64,000 nucleotides of DNA. Origin: Allobosea caraganae (GTDB taxonomy: Bacteria > Pseudomonadota > Alphaproteobacteria > Rhizobiales > Beijerinckiaceae). Shown in pieces: positions 19,162 to 28,535 of the stretch. The position numbers and the translations under genes were made by a program. Numbering within the stretch: the stretch's first letter is position 1; the number at the start of each line of letters is the position of its first letter. Under the pieces are notes generated by a model. It did no database searches. It saw nothing but the letters and a program-made list of their open reading frames with translations, and had not been told where the DNA came from. The stretch spans positions 62,001-126,000 of the forward strand of contig NZ_QQTO01000022.1 of assembly GCF_003351345.1 (NCBI RefSeq). The letters are read 5' to 3'.

Positions 19162-19950
19162 ATGCGCATCTCCTCGCTCTACCGCTATCCCGTAAAGGGG
19201 CTCTCGCCCGAACGTCTCGGCAAGGTCGCGCTGGCGGCCGGCCAATACTTCCCCGGCGACCGGCTCTTCGCCATCGAGAACGGGCCGGCGGGGTTCGATC
19301 CGGCCGAGCCGGTGCATCAGCCGAAGATCAAGTACCTGATGCTGATGCGCAACGAGTCGCTGGCGCGGTTGAAGACCCGCTACGACGACGACAGCCGCGC
19401 GCTGGTGATCGAGCACGAGGGCGAGGAGAAGCTGCGTGCCGACACCACGACTGCCGCGGGGCGCGCCGCGATCAGCCGCTTTTTCGAGGGCTACATGCCG
19501 GGCGAATTGCGCGGCGAGCCGAAGCTGCTGACCGCGCCGGAGGGCTATCGCTTCACCGATTCGCGCTCGGGCTTCGTCTCGATCATCAACCTCGCCAGCG
19601 TCGCCGAGTTCGAGCAGCGCATCGGCTCAGCCGTTGATCCGCTGCGCTTCCGCGGCAACGTCATGGTCGAGGGGTTGGCGCCCTGGGCCGAGTTCGAGCT
19701 CGCGCCCGGGCAGGAGATCGCCGGGCCGGCGGGCCTGAGGCTGCAGGTGATCAAGCGAATCGAGCGCTGCGCCGCGACCAATGTCGACCCGCAGACCGGC
19801 TTCCGCGACCTGCAGATCCCGAAGGCGCTGATGACGGCCTACGGCCATTTCGACTGCGGCATCTATTGCCGGATCACCGCGGGCGGGACGCTGAGCGAAG
19901 GCGACAGTCTGGAGGCGTTGCCGGTGCGGGTAGAGGTCGGCGCGGCCTAG
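19162..19950 (+). CDS. MOSC domain protein (MOSC_N plus MOSC)
   Basis: 262 residues. The N-terminal beta-barrel domain opens MRISSLYRYPVKGLSPERLG and the C-terminal MOSC domain contains DPLRFRGNVMVEGLAPWAEF and IERCAATNVDPQTG, whose Cys is the position that contacts molybdenum cofactor in family enzymes such as mARC and YcbX. Likely a small-molecule reductase or detoxification enzyme using molybdenum cofactor; no electron-transfer domain is fused. Start ATG 19162, just before the conserved motif; an upstream in-frame ATG adds 22 unsupported residues. Confidence 0.85.
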   Translation: MRISSLYRYPVKGLSPERLGKVALAAGQYFPGDRLFAIENGPAGFDPAEPVHQPKIKYLMLMRNESLARLKTRYDDDSRALVIEHEGEEKLRADTTTAAGRAAISRFFEGYMPGELRGEPKLLTAPEGYRFTDSRSGFVSIINLASVAEFEQRIGSAVDPLRFRGNVMVEGLAPWAEFELAPGQEIAGPAGLRLQVIKRIERCAATNVDPQTGFRDLQIPKALMTAYGHFDCGIYCRITAGGTLSEGDSLEALPVRVEVGAA

Positions 19951-20123
19951 GTTTTCTTCCGGCGCTTCTCGTCGATCAAAGCCTGGGCCTCGTCCATGAC
20001 CCGTTGATGGGGAATCGCCGGGCGGTTACCATCGAACGCCTCTCGGAGCTTCGTCCGCCACCATGCATCGGGGGCGAGCTTGCGGTCACGTCCGGCATGC
20101 AAGACTGGTCTTTGCGTGCCCAT
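19947..20123 (-). CDS. Possible antitoxin remnant or small protein, 58 residues
   Basis: The C-terminal half (WWRTKLREAFDGNRPAIPHQ, then VMDEAQALIDEKRRKK) resembles the tail of RelB/DinJ-like antitoxins, where a W-x-R-x-K helix precedes RPxIPHxxVM. The usual N-terminal ribbon-helix-helix region is missing: upstream of ATG 20123 the sequence is a perfect 40-base inverted repeat. GGGAGG from the repeat edge acts as a good SD, so translation is still possible. No toxin gene is adjacent. Either a decayed antitoxin cut by the repeat or an unrelated small protein. Confidence 0.45.
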   Translation of the reverse strand: MGTQRPVLHAGRDRKLAPDAWWRTKLREAFDGNRPAIPHQRVMDEAQALIDEKRRKKT

Positions 20124-20128
20124 TCCAG

Positions 20129-20219
20129 CCCTCCCGTCATTGCGAGCGAAGCGAAGCAACCCAGGGGGTCTCGCGCAATCCCCCTGGGTTGCTTCGCTTC
20201 GCTCGCAATGACGGGAGGG
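20129..20219. repeat. REP-like palindrome with perfect 40-base arms
   Basis: Arms 20129-20168 and 20180-20219 match over all 40 bases around an 11-base loop (TCTCGCGCAAT). Begins CCCTCCCGTCATTGCGAGCG. A copy of the same family as 13583-13666, 37113-37200, 39783-39865 and 49373-49461. Confidence 0.9.
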
Positions 20220-20253
20220 CTGCTGCGAAGGGGTTGCAAGCTCCAAAAGCAAA

Positions 20254-20271
20254 GGGGCCCTCGCGGGCCCC
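20254..20271 (-). terminator. Terminator of the DUF4167 gene
   Basis: GGGGCCC and GGGCCCC pair around a four-base loop. On the minus strand the stem is followed by TTTGCTTTT. It lies 30 bases beyond the DUF4167 stop. Confidence 0.75.
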
Positions 20272-20300
20272 TGCTCTGTTCGTTTCGTCAGGCCAGCGCC

Positions 20301-21395
20301 TTACTCGGCCCCGCCATCGACCTCGGAGCCAAGCGCGTCCATGACCTCGCGCGGCGAGCGGCGGCGGCGGGCACGCTTCGGCGCGGCCTCCTCACCGGCA
20401 TCGGCCTCTCCCGCGGGAGCAGCGGCCGGCTGCGGAGCCGGAGCAGGTGCTTCCACGACTGAGACCGGCTCTTCGGCCACAGCGATCGGCACCCTGACCG
20501 GCGTGGTCAGGAAGGATGGCAGACCGGCCGGCACATCGCCATTGGCCTCGTCCTCGACAACCGCCTCGCGGCGCGGGCGACGCTCGGGCCGAGGGGCACG
20601 CTCCGGACGTTCGGGGCGGTCGCCACGCTCGAAGCGGCGCTCGGCCGGATTCGGCTGGACGTTGTCGCGCGGCGGCGGCGGCGGTGCGGCCTCCGGCTGC
20701 TCGCCCGTACCCGGCACGTCCTGGCGCGGGGCATAGTTGCCCGGTTGGCCGTTCTGCCCGCCTTCCGGACGGTCGAAGCGACGCTCGCCACGATCGTTGC
20801 GGTCGAAGCGGCGGTTGTTGTTATTGTTGCGGTCGTTGTTCGGGCGCTCAGCGAAGCGCTCGCCACCACGATTCGGACGGTCGAAGCGCTGGCCGTTGTT
20901 CTGCTGGCCCTCGCCGCCCTCGCCATCCTGACGCTGGCCGCCATTGGCGTTGTAGCCATTGCCGTTCATGCCGCCCTGGGGCTGGTTTCGCATATCGGGC
21001 TGCGGAGCGCCCTGCTGGAAGCCGCCGCCGTCCTCGTCGCCCTCTTCCTCGCCCTCCTCGCTGTCATCGCCAAAGCCGCGCGTCGGCGGGAAGCTATGGC
21101 CGTATTGCTGGGCCATCTGCTCCTGAGCAGCAAGAAGGATGCGGTAATAGTGCTCCGCGTGCTGGAAATAGTTCTCAGCCGCGACCGGATCGCCGGAAGA
21201 TTGCGCATCGCGCGCCAGCTGCAAGTATTTCTCTGCAATATTCTGGGCGGTGCCGCGGACCTTCACGTCCGGCCCGTTGGATTCATAGCTCCGCTGTAGC
21301 GGATTCGGCGCTTTTCGGTTGCCGTTATTACTGCTGTTATTGTTATTGTTATTGTTGTTACGGCCGCGCATACGCCGGTTCTGACCTGGTCTCAT
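20301..21395 (-). CDS. DUF4167 domain protein with poly-Asn head and charged tail
   Basis: 364 residues. The N-terminus has an Asn/Arg-rich stretch (eight Asn in a row), then the DUF4167 core: NPLQRSYESNGPDVKVRGTA, QNIAEKYLQLARDAQSSGDP, AAENYFQHAEHYYRILLAAQ. Residues 120-364 are low-complexity, rich in Asn, Gly, Arg, Pro and Glu, as usual in this family. The composition suggests an RNA- or nucleic-acid-binding role, but none is established. The position near prmC, prfA and ptsP is conserved in Hyphomicrobiales. The Asn tract is coded by AAT/AAC runs that could slip in replication. Confidence 0.9.
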   Translation of the reverse strand: MRPGQNRRMRGRNNNNNNNNSSNNGNRKAPNPLQRSYESNGPDVKVRGTAQNIAEKYLQLARDAQSSGDPVAAENYFQHAEHYYRILLAAQEQMAQQYGHSFPPTRGFGDDSEEGEEEGDEDGGGFQQGAPQPDMRNQPQGGMNGNGYNANGGQRQDGEGGEGQQNNGQRFDRPNRGGERFAERPNNDRNNNNNRRFDRNDRGERRFDRPEGGQNGQPGNYAPRQDVPGTGEQPEAAPPPPPRDNVQPNPAERRFERGDRPERPERAPRPERRPRREAVVEDEANGDVPAGLPSFLTTPVRVPIAVAEEPVSVVEAPAPAPQPAAAPAGEADAGEEAAPKRARRRRSPREVMDALGSEVDGGAE

Positions 21396-21760
21396 TCGCG
21401 TCTATCTCGCGCTCTGTGCTCAAAGCAACCGAATGATCATGCGCGCTCCGGTGCGTAGCGGGTTGCGACGCCGCGCCGGGTTTTGGTGGACCTGAATGGG
21501 CAATGCGCCGTTCGTGGTCTTCACGCGCTCTTTTCCGTCAGGGGCTCATCTTCGCCCCGAAAGCCGATTGGCGCCTCGACGCCAACTGATGTCCGATCTT
21601 GCTTTGTCGGTTCCGTCAATCCGCGGATTGTCCGCAGGCAACACTCATTTATCAGGAGGCTGCCCAAGGCTCGGCGCTGACGGCACCAGCTTCGGCTAGG
21701 AACGTGCATAGCGGCTTTTGCCGGCGACTCCAAGCAAATTCGCACAAAAACCTGTGCGCA
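21396..21760. other. Intergenic gap, nothing recognised
   Basis: 365 bases between the DUF4167 start and the prmC stop. No gene, RNA or strong hairpin could be supported. It should contain the DUF4167 promoter. Confidence 0.4.
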
Positions 21761-22687
21761 TCATCTTCTGCCGGCAAAGATCAGAGCCCGCGCATGGCCG
21801 CCCAGATCATGCCGCGCACCGATATGACGCAAGCCAGACTGTTCCATCAAGCCCGTTACATCAGCCTCCTGCCCGGCCCCGATCTCCAGGACGATCACGC
21901 CCCGGGGGGCGAGTAGGCCCGGCAGGCTACGGGCGAAATCCCGGTAGGGATCGAGCCCGTCGGCCCCGCCATCGAGCGCCAGGAGCGGATCGAAATCGCG
22001 CACGTCGGGCGCCAGGCCGGCAATGTCACCATGGCGTATATAGGGAGGGTTGGACAGGATCAGATCGAAGTACCCTTCGATTCCCTGCGTCCAATTGCCC
22101 TGCCTGAAGGTGGCGCGCTCCGCCACCCCGTTCAGCGCGGCATTGCCGGCGGCGGTGGCGCGGGCCTCCTCGGAGAGGTCGACGCCAAGGCCGTGCGCCC
22201 GCGGGAACTCGCTCAACACCGAGATCAGCAGGCAGCCCGTGCCGGTTCCGAGGTCGACAATGGAGAGGGGCTCGCCGCGGCGCTCGCGCAGCATCTCGAC
22301 CGCGGCCTCGACCAGCGTCTCGCTGTCGGGGCGCGGTTCGAGCGTCGCGGGCGACAGCTTGAAGGGCAGCCCCCAGAACTCACGCTCGCCGAGGATGCGC
22401 CAGACCGGCTCCCCCGCCAGCCGGCGCTCGGCATAGCCGCTCAGGATCGTGGCTGAGGCATCGTCGAGCAGGGCGGAAGGGTCCGACAGGGCGAAGCGGT
22501 TGCCGGTCGCGCCCTCGATCAGCAGACGGGCATCGAGCGCGGCGCTCTCGCCGCCGACAGCGCGCAAGCGCCCGGCAAGACGACGCCGCGCCTCCCCTAT
22601 GGTCGGCGCGGCGCTGTCCTGAGCGGACGCTTCAGGTATCGGGTGGCGGCCGGGCGCTGGAGGCTCGGCCGCGTTCTGATTGGTCAT
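21761..22687 (-). CDS. prmC: Release factor glutamine methyltransferase PrmC
   Basis: 308 residues; methylates the Gln of the GGQ motif in release factors, here encoded two genes upstream. An N-terminal helical domain (ALDARLLIEGATGNRFALSD) is followed by the SAM-binding Rossmann domain with VDLGTGTGCLLISVL and the diagnostic NPPYIRHGDI. The first 25 residues are Pro/Ala-rich and probably disordered, so the true start may be internal. Same strand as prfA; a small secreted-protein gene sits between them. Confidence 0.95.
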   Translation of the reverse strand: MTNQNAAEPPAPGRHPIPEASAQDSAAPTIGEARRRLAGRLRAVGGESAALDARLLIEGATGNRFALSDPSALLDDASATILSGYAERRLAGEPVWRILGEREFWGLPFKLSPATLEPRPDSETLVEAAVEMLRERRGEPLSIVDLGTGTGCLLISVLSEFPRAHGLGVDLSEEARATAAGNAALNGVAERATFRQGNWTQGIEGYFDLILSNPPYIRHGDIAGLAPDVRDFDPLLALDGGADGLDPYRDFARSLPGLLAPRGVIVLEIGAGQEADVTGLMEQSGLRHIGARHDLGGHARALIFAGRR

Positions 22688-22693
22688 AAGGCC

Positions 22694-22942
22694 TCAGTTG
22701 CCCTGCATCTTGCCGTCCATGCAGATGGTCATCTTCTGCCGGATCGCCGATTTGCCCTCACGCGTGCCGCGCAACTCCTGCGAGCAGGCCCGCCGCGCCT
22801 GGGACTGGGTCATTGCGTTGTGCAGGGACGCCGGCTCCCCTGAGGTGACCTTGCGAAAGGTGCGCTCCTGAGCGCTCGCCTGGCTGCCCATGGCAAGAGC
22901 CATCAGGCTGGCCAGCGCGATACCGGATACGAGTTTGATCAT
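22694..22942 (-). CDS. Small secreted protein between prfA and prmC
   Basis: 82 residues. Signal peptide at residues 1-25 (MIKLVSGIALASLMALAMGS, then QASAQ). The mature part of about 57 residues has two Cys (ARRACSQELRG and KMTICMDGKM) that could form a disulfide. No family recognised. ATG at 22942 has GGAG eight bases upstream; an earlier ATG would add 17 residues ahead of the signal peptide and is rejected. Its stop is six bases before the prmC start, so it is probably co-transcribed with prfA-prmC, an odd place for an exported protein. Confidence 0.75.
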   Translation of the reverse strand: MIKLVSGIALASLMALAMGSQASAQERTFRKVTSGEPASLHNAMTQSQARRACSQELRGTREGKSAIRQKMTICMDGKMQGN

Positions 22943-22999
22943 GGCTATCTCCCACCGTGAATGTCGATATGACCTAAACGTCGGTGAGGCCAATATGTT

Positions 23000-24085
23000 T
23001 CACGCCGCGCCCTCGGCCGCGAGAAGCTTGGCCTGGTGCTCGGCGGTGAGCGCGTCGATGATCTCGTCGAGCGCCAGGCCCTGCAGCATCTCGTCGAGCT
23101 TGTAGAGCGTCAGGTTGATGCGGTGGTCGGTGACGCGGCCTTGCGGGAAATTATAGGTGCGGATGCGCTCGGAGCGGTCGCCCGAGCCGACCTGCGAGCG
23201 GCGGTCGGCGGAACGCTCGGCGTCGATCCGGCTGCGTTCCGCGTCATAGAGCTTGGCCCGGAGCAGGTCGTAGGCGCGCGCCTTGTTCTTGTGCTGCGAG
23301 CGTTCCTCCTGGACCAGGACGACGATGCCGCTGGGGATGTGGGTCAGGCGCACCGCCGATTCGGTCTTGTTGACGTGCTGGCCGCCGGCGCCCTGGGACC
23401 GCATCGTATCGACGCGGATATCGGAATCGTTGAGCGTGACGTCAACGTCGCCGGCAAGCGGCAGCATCGCGACGGTGGCTGCGGAGGTGTGGATGCGCCC
23501 GCTCGTCTCGGTGTCGGGCACGCGCTGGACGCGATGCACGCCCGATTCGTATTTCAGCCTGGCATAGACGCCGCGCCCGGCGATCTCGGCGATGACCTCC
23601 TTGTAGCCGCCGACCGTGCCCTCGCTTTCCGAGAGGATGTCGACGCTCCAGCCCTTCTGCGCGGCATGGCGCTGGTACATGCGCAGCAGGTCGCCGGCGA
23701 AGAGCGAGGCCTCGTCGCCGCCGGTGCCGGCGCGGATTTCGAGGATGACGCCGCGCTCGTCGGCGGCGTCCTTGGGCAGGAGCGCGATCAGGATCTCGCG
23801 GGCGCGGATGTCGATCTCGGCGCGGGCGGCGTCGCGCTCCTCATAGGCGAGATCGCGGAACTCGCTATCGGTCGCGGGATCGTCGATCAGCGCCAGCGCC
23901 TCGTCGAGCGAGGTTTGCGCCCGGCGCCAGGCGGCGATCGCCGCGACGACGGGGTCGAGCTCCGCCAGCTCCTTGCCGAGCTCGACGATGCGCGTGGCGT
24001 CGGACGAGCGGTTGATCTCGTCAGTGGCGGCGGCGTGGCGCGCGACGATGCCGTCGAGGCGGTCTTGCGGAAGCTGAAGGGACAT
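23000..24085 (-). CDS. prfA: Peptide chain release factor 1
   Basis: 361 residues, full length. Ends translation at UAA and UAG. The GGQ loop reads [20 protein letters not shown], preceded by [20 protein letters not shown], both hallmarks of class I release factors. The N-terminal helical domain spans about residues 1-110. Target of PrmC, encoded downstream. The start [13 protein letters not shown] lies 57 bases after the ptsP stop, suggesting a ptsP-prfA-prmC transcript. Confidence 0.97.
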   Translation of the reverse strand: MSLQLPQDRLDGIVARHAAATDEINRSSDATRIVELGKELAELDPVVAAIAAWRRAQTSLDEALALIDDPATDSEFRDLAYEERDAARAEIDIRAREILIALLPKDAADERGVILEIRAGTGGDEASLFAGDLLRMYQRHAAQKGWSVDILSESEGTVGGYKEVIAEIAGRGVYARLKYESGVHRVQRVPDTETSGRIHTSAATVAMLPLAGDVDVTLNDSDIRVDTMRSQGAGGQHVNKTESAVRLTHIPSGIVVLVQEERSQHKNKARAYDLLRAKLYDAERSRIDAERSADRRSQVGSGDRSERIRTYNFPQGRVTDHRINLTLYKLDEMLQGLALDEIIDALTAEHQAKLLAAEGAA

Positions 24086-24142
24086 CGGGAACTCTGAAAC
24101 GGGACATAGGTGGCGGGCGACGGCGTCTCGAAAGGAGCGTCG

Positions 24143-26410
24143 CTAGACCGGCACCTTCAATTCGGTGGCGAGCGCGGCAAGCTGCGGGCGCAGGCTCGCC
24201 GTGCCATCGGAGGAGGCCAGCATCCAGTCCATGCGCTCGCGCAGCTTGCCGATGTCGAGCGCGCGGAGCATCGCCTTGACCGGGCCGATCGAAGCCGCCG
24301 ACATCGAGAAGCCGCGATAGCCGAGGCCGATCAACGCCATTGTCTCCAGCGGCCTGCCGCCCATCTCGCCGCAGACCGTGACGGGGCAGCCGGTTTCGCC
24401 GGCGGCCTCGACGATGCCGCGCAGCGCCCTGAGCGCGCCGATCGAGAGCGGGTCGAAGCGGTCGGTGACGCGCCGGTTCTCGCGATCGGCCGCAAACAGG
24501 AACTGCATCAGGTCGTTGGTGCCGATCGAGAGGAAATCGGCCTCGCGCGCGATCTCCGGCAGCTCGAAGAGCAGCGAGGGCACCTCGACCATGACGCCGA
24601 GCTTCAGGCTGGTCGGCGCCGGGCGCTGCTGCTTCTCCAGCATCTCCAGCTCGCGCCGCACGATGAAGCGGGCGCGCAGGAACTCATCCACGGTCGCGAC
24701 CATGGGCAGCATGATGCGCATCTCGATGCCGGCGCCGGCGCGCAGCATGGCGCGCAGCTGGGCGCGCAGCAGGCGCGGCTTGTCGAGGCCGATGCGGATG
24801 GCGCGCCAGCCCAGCGCCGGGTTCTCCTCCTCGACGCGCTCCATGTAGGGCAGCACCTTGTCGCCGCCGATGTCGAGCGTGCGGAAGGTCACCGGCCGGC
24901 CCTGCGCCGCCTTCAGCACCGCGCCGTAGAGCGCCTGCTGCTCGGCCGTGGTCGGCATGTGCTGGGCCACCATGAATTGCAGCTCGGTCCGGAACAGACC
25001 GATGCCGGCCGCCGCCGTCTCGTCGAGATTGGGCATGTCGACCAGCAGGCCGGCATTGATCTGCAAGGTGATCTCGACGCCGTCCTTGGTGACGGAGGGC
25101 AGCGTCTTGAGCTTGCGGTACTGCTCCTGCTTGCGGGCCCGCAGGCGCGCCTTGTCCTTGTAGGCGTTCTCGACGTCCGGCTGCGGGCGGATCTGCACCT
25201 CGCCGGCCTGGCCGTCGACGATGACCGCGTCGCCGGGCTGGACCAGCGCCGTGACGTTGACGATCTCGCTGACCACGGGGATGCCGAGCGCGCGCGCCAC
25301 GATGGCGATGTGGCTGGTCGGGCCGCCCTCTTCGAGCACCAGGCCGCGCAGATGCGCGCGGTCATAGTCGAGCAGCGCGGCCGGGCCCATCGAGCGGGCG
25401 ATCAGGATGGCATTTTCGGGCAACTGCTCGCGCGCGACGCCATTGGCCTTGCCCATCAAGGTGCGCAGCAGCCGGTTGGCGAGGTCGTCGAGATCGTGCA
25501 GGCGCTCGCGCAGATAGGGGTCGGTCTGGCGCAGCATCTTGGCGCGCGTGTCGGACTGCACGCGCTCGACCGCCGCCTCGGCGGTGAGGCCGGTCATGAC
25601 CACCTCGCGCATGCGCCGGAGCCAGCCCTGGTCATGGGCGAACATGCGGAAGGTCTCGAGCACGTCGCGATGCTCGCCGGTATGGGCGACGTCGCCACGT
25701 TCGATCAATTCGTCGATCGAGGCGCGCATCTCGCCGATCGCGGCCTCGAGCCGCCGGACCTCCTGGGCCGGGTTCTCGGCGATGAGGTTGGTGATCGCGA
25801 CGCGCGGCTCGTGCAGCACGGCATGACCGAGGCCGACGCCGTCGGCGAGCGTGACGCCGATGCCGTGGATCGGCCGGTCCAGGCCGATCGAGGCGCCGGG
25901 CGCCGCCAGCGACTTCAGGCCGCCGGCCGCGATCATCTCCGCCATGATCATGGCGGTGGTCTGGAGCGACTCGACCTCTTCCTCGCTGTAGAGCCGCGAG
26001 GCGCGGTTCTGGATGACGAGCACGCCCATCACCGCGCCGCCGCGCAGGATCGGCACGCCGAGGAAGGAGCGGTAGATCTCCTCGCCGGTCTCGGGCCGGT
26101 AGGAGAAGGCCGGGTGCGCCTGCGCGTCCGAGAGCGCGATCGGCTCGGCCTCGCTGGCGATCAGGCCGACGAGGCCCTCGCCGGCGCGCATCGTGGTGAG
26201 GTGGACCGCCTCGCGGTTGAGGCCCTCGGTGGCGTAGAGCTCGAGCGAGCCGTCCTCGCGCAGGACGTAGACCGAGCAGACCTCGGCGACGAGGTTGCCT
26301 GCGATGAGGACGACGAGCCGGTCCAGCCGCTCCTGCGGGCTGACGGGCGCTGCCATCACCTCGCGGAGGCGGCGCAGCAGAACGCCCGATCCTCCGAGAG
26401 CGCCTCGCAT
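24143..26410 (-). CDS. ptsP: PEP-protein phosphotransferase, nitrogen PTS (EI-Ntr)
   Basis: 755 residues. Domain order: N-terminal GAF sensor domain (about 20-165), PTS EI N-terminal domain, phospho-His domain with GGPTSHIAIVARALGIPVVS (the His is phosphorylated by PEP), then the PEP-utilising TIM barrel (GIGLFRTELQFM; SIGTNDLMQFLFA; VCGEMGG). First enzyme of the nitrogen-related phosphotransferase cascade; in relatives the GAF domain senses glutamine. ATG at 26410 is preferred over the TTG one codon earlier. In many relatives lysC lies upstream; here otsA does. Confidence 0.97.
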   Translation of the reverse strand: MRGALGGSGVLLRRLREVMAAPVSPQERLDRLVVLIAGNLVAEVCSVYVLREDGSLELYATEGLNREAVHLTTMRAGEGLVGLIASEAEPIALSDAQAHPAFSYRPETGEEIYRSFLGVPILRGGAVMGVLVIQNRASRLYSEEEVESLQTTAMIMAEMIAAGGLKSLAAPGASIGLDRPIHGIGVTLADGVGLGHAVLHEPRVAITNLIAENPAQEVRRLEAAIGEMRASIDELIERGDVAHTGEHRDVLETFRMFAHDQGWLRRMREVVMTGLTAEAAVERVQSDTRAKMLRQTDPYLRERLHDLDDLANRLLRTLMGKANGVAREQLPENAILIARSMGPAALLDYDRAHLRGLVLEEGGPTSHIAIVARALGIPVVSEIVNVTALVQPGDAVIVDGQAGEVQIRPQPDVENAYKDKARLRARKQEQYRKLKTLPSVTKDGVEITLQINAGLLVDMPNLDETAAAGIGLFRTELQFMVAQHMPTTAEQQALYGAVLKAAQGRPVTFRTLDIGGDKVLPYMERVEEENPALGWRAIRIGLDKPRLLRAQLRAMLRAGAGIEMRIMLPMVATVDEFLRARFIVRRELEMLEKQQRPAPTSLKLGVMVEVPSLLFELPEIAREADFLSIGTNDLMQFLFAADRENRRVTDRFDPLSIGALRALRGIVEAAGETGCPVTVCGEMGGRPLETMALIGLGYRGFSMSAASIGPVKAMLRALDIGKLRERMDWMLASSDGTASLRPQLAALATELKVPV

Positions 26411-26645
26411 CAATACGGCCCTCCGCCCGCCTCCTCGGCCATCTCAGCCGATATCCGTCGCAGACCTGACCTGCCGTGGACGAGTCGCAAGCAAGCTCTG
26501 GTTCAAATCGCCTTCTAGTGCGCGAACGTTTTGAAGGGAAGCGTTTCCACCCTCGGCCGGGCGCGAAACGCCCAGGCGCTCGCGAATAGAGGAGAATATG
26601 GTGGGGTAGCCCGAATTGGCGACATGAAAGCCGTCCCAGAAGGAA

Positions 26646-26672
26646 CGATTCGGCCCGGACGAGGCCGAATCG
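26646..26672 (-). terminator. Hairpin downstream of otsA
   Basis: CGATTCGGCC and GGCCGAATCG are perfect ten-base arms around a seven-base loop, starting ten bases beyond the otsA stop on the minus strand. No T tract follows, so it may be a weak terminator or an RNA-stabilising hairpin. Confidence 0.45.
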
Positions 26673-26681
26673 CCGGCGGAA

Positions 26682-28256
26682 CTAGGTCCGGGGCAGCGGC
26701 GGCACCTCGCCGGCGGTCCGGTCGGCCGAGGACGGCGCCGGGCGGGGCTCGTGCGCGAGCGCCGTTCCGCGCTGCGGAGCGGCGCCGGCCTCGCGGGCGG
26801 GACGGCTGGCGGCGCGCACCGCCCGCCGCACCGTGTCGGCGGAACCACGCCGGCGCGAGGCCACTGAGGCCGCTTCCTCGGCCGGCGTCTCGATGCCGGA
26901 CAGGGCGGCGAGGTAGCGCCGCGTCCACCAGCCGATATCGGTGGCCGAGATGGTGGCGTAGAGGCGCTCGAACCGGCGCTGGCGCTCGGATTTCGGCATG
27001 GCGAGCGCAGTGCGGATCGCTTCCGCGACCTCGTGGACATCGTAGGGATTGACGATCAGCGCCTCGCCAAGCTGCTGGGCGGCACCGGCGAAGCGCGAGA
27101 GCACGAGCACGCCGGGATCGGCCGGGTCCTGCGCCGCGACGTATTCCTTGGCGACGAGGTTCATGCCGTCGCGCATCGGCGTGACCAGGCCGACCTGAGC
27201 GCGGCGGTAGAAGCCGGCGAGCGCGTTGCGCGAATAGGCCTTCTTGACCACGCGGATCGGCGACCAGTCGAACTCGCCGAGCGCGGCGTTGAGCCTTCCG
27301 GCGACCTCGTCGGAGAGCCGGTCGAGCTCGGCATATTCCGGAACGTCCGAACGCGAAGGCGGTGCGATCTGCAGCAGGCCGACATGGCCGCGATGCTCGG
27401 GGTGGTTGCGCAGGAACTGGCCGAAAGCCTCCAGCCGCTGGACGATGCCCTTGGAGTAGTCGAGCCGGTCGACGCCGATGACGAGCTTGCGCGTGCCGAG
27501 CGGGCCGGTGGTGACGCGGATCGGCGTGGTCGCGGCGCGCACCGAGGCGGCGGCGAGCTTGCGGAAGGCCTCGACGTCGATGCCGATCGGGAAGGCCCGC
27601 ACGATCGTCTCGCGCCGGCCCATCGCGACCTTGTCGCCGTCGGCGCGGGCGCTGCACATCTGGACGAGGCCGTTGATCAGGTTGCGCGCATCGACCTGCG
27701 TCTGCACGCCGACGAGGTCATAGGCGCCCATGGTGCTGATCAGCGTCGTGCTGAAGGGCATGGCGCCGAAGACCTCGGCGGGCGGCCAGGGGATGTGGTG
27801 GAAATAGCCGATCCGGTTCTTCACCCCGCGCCGGCGCAGGTCGGCCGCGAGCGGGATCAGGTGGTAGTCGTGGATCCAGATCACGTCGTCGGGCTGGAGC
27901 AGCGCGGCCAGCGACTTGGCGAAGCGGCGGTTGACGCCGAGATAGCCGGCATAATCGGTGCGGGAGAACTCGGTCAGGCCGAGCCGGTAATGCATGTTCG
28001 GCCAGAGCGCCCGGTTCGAGAAGCCGAGATAGTAGGTCTGCCGCTCGGCTTCAGTGAGGTCGGTGACGGCGTAGGAGACCTTGCCGCGCTGGACCGTGCG
28101 GACCGCGCCATCCTCGCTGATGCCCCCGCTCCAGCCGAACCAGAGCCCGCCATGCTGCTCCAGCGCCTCGCGCAGGGCGACGGCCAGGCCGCCGGCCACC
28201 GCCTTCTCGTGACGTTCGGGAATCGTGACGCGGTTGGAAACGACGACAAGGCGCAT
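26682..28256 (-). CDS. otsA: Alpha,alpha-trehalose-phosphate synthase
   Basis: 524 residues, GT20 family. Makes trehalose-6-phosphate from glucose-6-phosphate and UDP-glucose. Motifs: [12 protein letters not shown] at the start, [46 protein letters not shown], and [14 protein letters not shown] near the C-terminal nucleotide site. The final 60 residues are an Ala/Arg/Pro-rich extension, probably disordered. The start at 28256 gives the canonical MRLVVVSN opening; the open frame runs 65 codons further without support. Divergent from otsB across 279 bases. Confidence 0.96.
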   Translation of the reverse strand: MRLVVVSNRVTIPERHEKAVAGGLAVALREALEQHGGLWFGWSGGISEDGAVRTVQRGKVSYAVTDLTEAERQTYYLGFSNRALWPNMHYRLGLTEFSRTDYAGYLGVNRRFAKSLAALLQPDDVIWIHDYHLIPLAADLRRRGVKNRIGYFHHIPWPPAEVFGAMPFSTTLISTMGAYDLVGVQTQVDARNLINGLVQMCSARADGDKVAMGRRETIVRAFPIGIDVEAFRKLAAASVRAATTPIRVTTGPLGTRKLVIGVDRLDYSKGIVQRLEAFGQFLRNHPEHRGHVGLLQIAPPSRSDVPEYAELDRLSDEVAGRLNAALGEFDWSPIRVVKKAYSRNALAGFYRRAQVGLVTPMRDGMNLVAKEYVAAQDPADPGVLVLSRFAGAAQQLGEALIVNPYDVHEVAEAIRTALAMPKSERQRRFERLYATISATDIGWWTRRYLAALSGIETPAEEAASVASRRRGSADTVRRAVRAASRPAREAGAAPQRGTALAHEPRPAPSSADRTAGEVPPLPRT

Positions 28257-28535
28257 CTCGGGAATTCTCCATCCAGCCGGTGCCCGAATTTCGTCACCGG
28301 AAGCAGGAACAGAACGCGCCGGCGCACGTAATGTTTCTCGGAAGGGTCCGGTGCCAATGGCGAAGCCGTGTCCGGCCTGCGTTGAAATCGTGATGGCGCC
28401 GGCAGGCTGGAAGCAGAATGTGGCAAGTTCGCGAGCATCCGTTGACGGCAACGCCCCTTCCCTAAGGCTCGACGTAAGGACATCATCTGTCCCGGCGCCG
28501 CGCTTTTGCCTGTTTCGTCACGCAGACAGACTGAG

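Noticed and set aside
24110..26518. An 802-codon open frame on the plus strand
   Set aside because: Antisense to ptsP, and its reverse complement is a full multi-domain enzyme.
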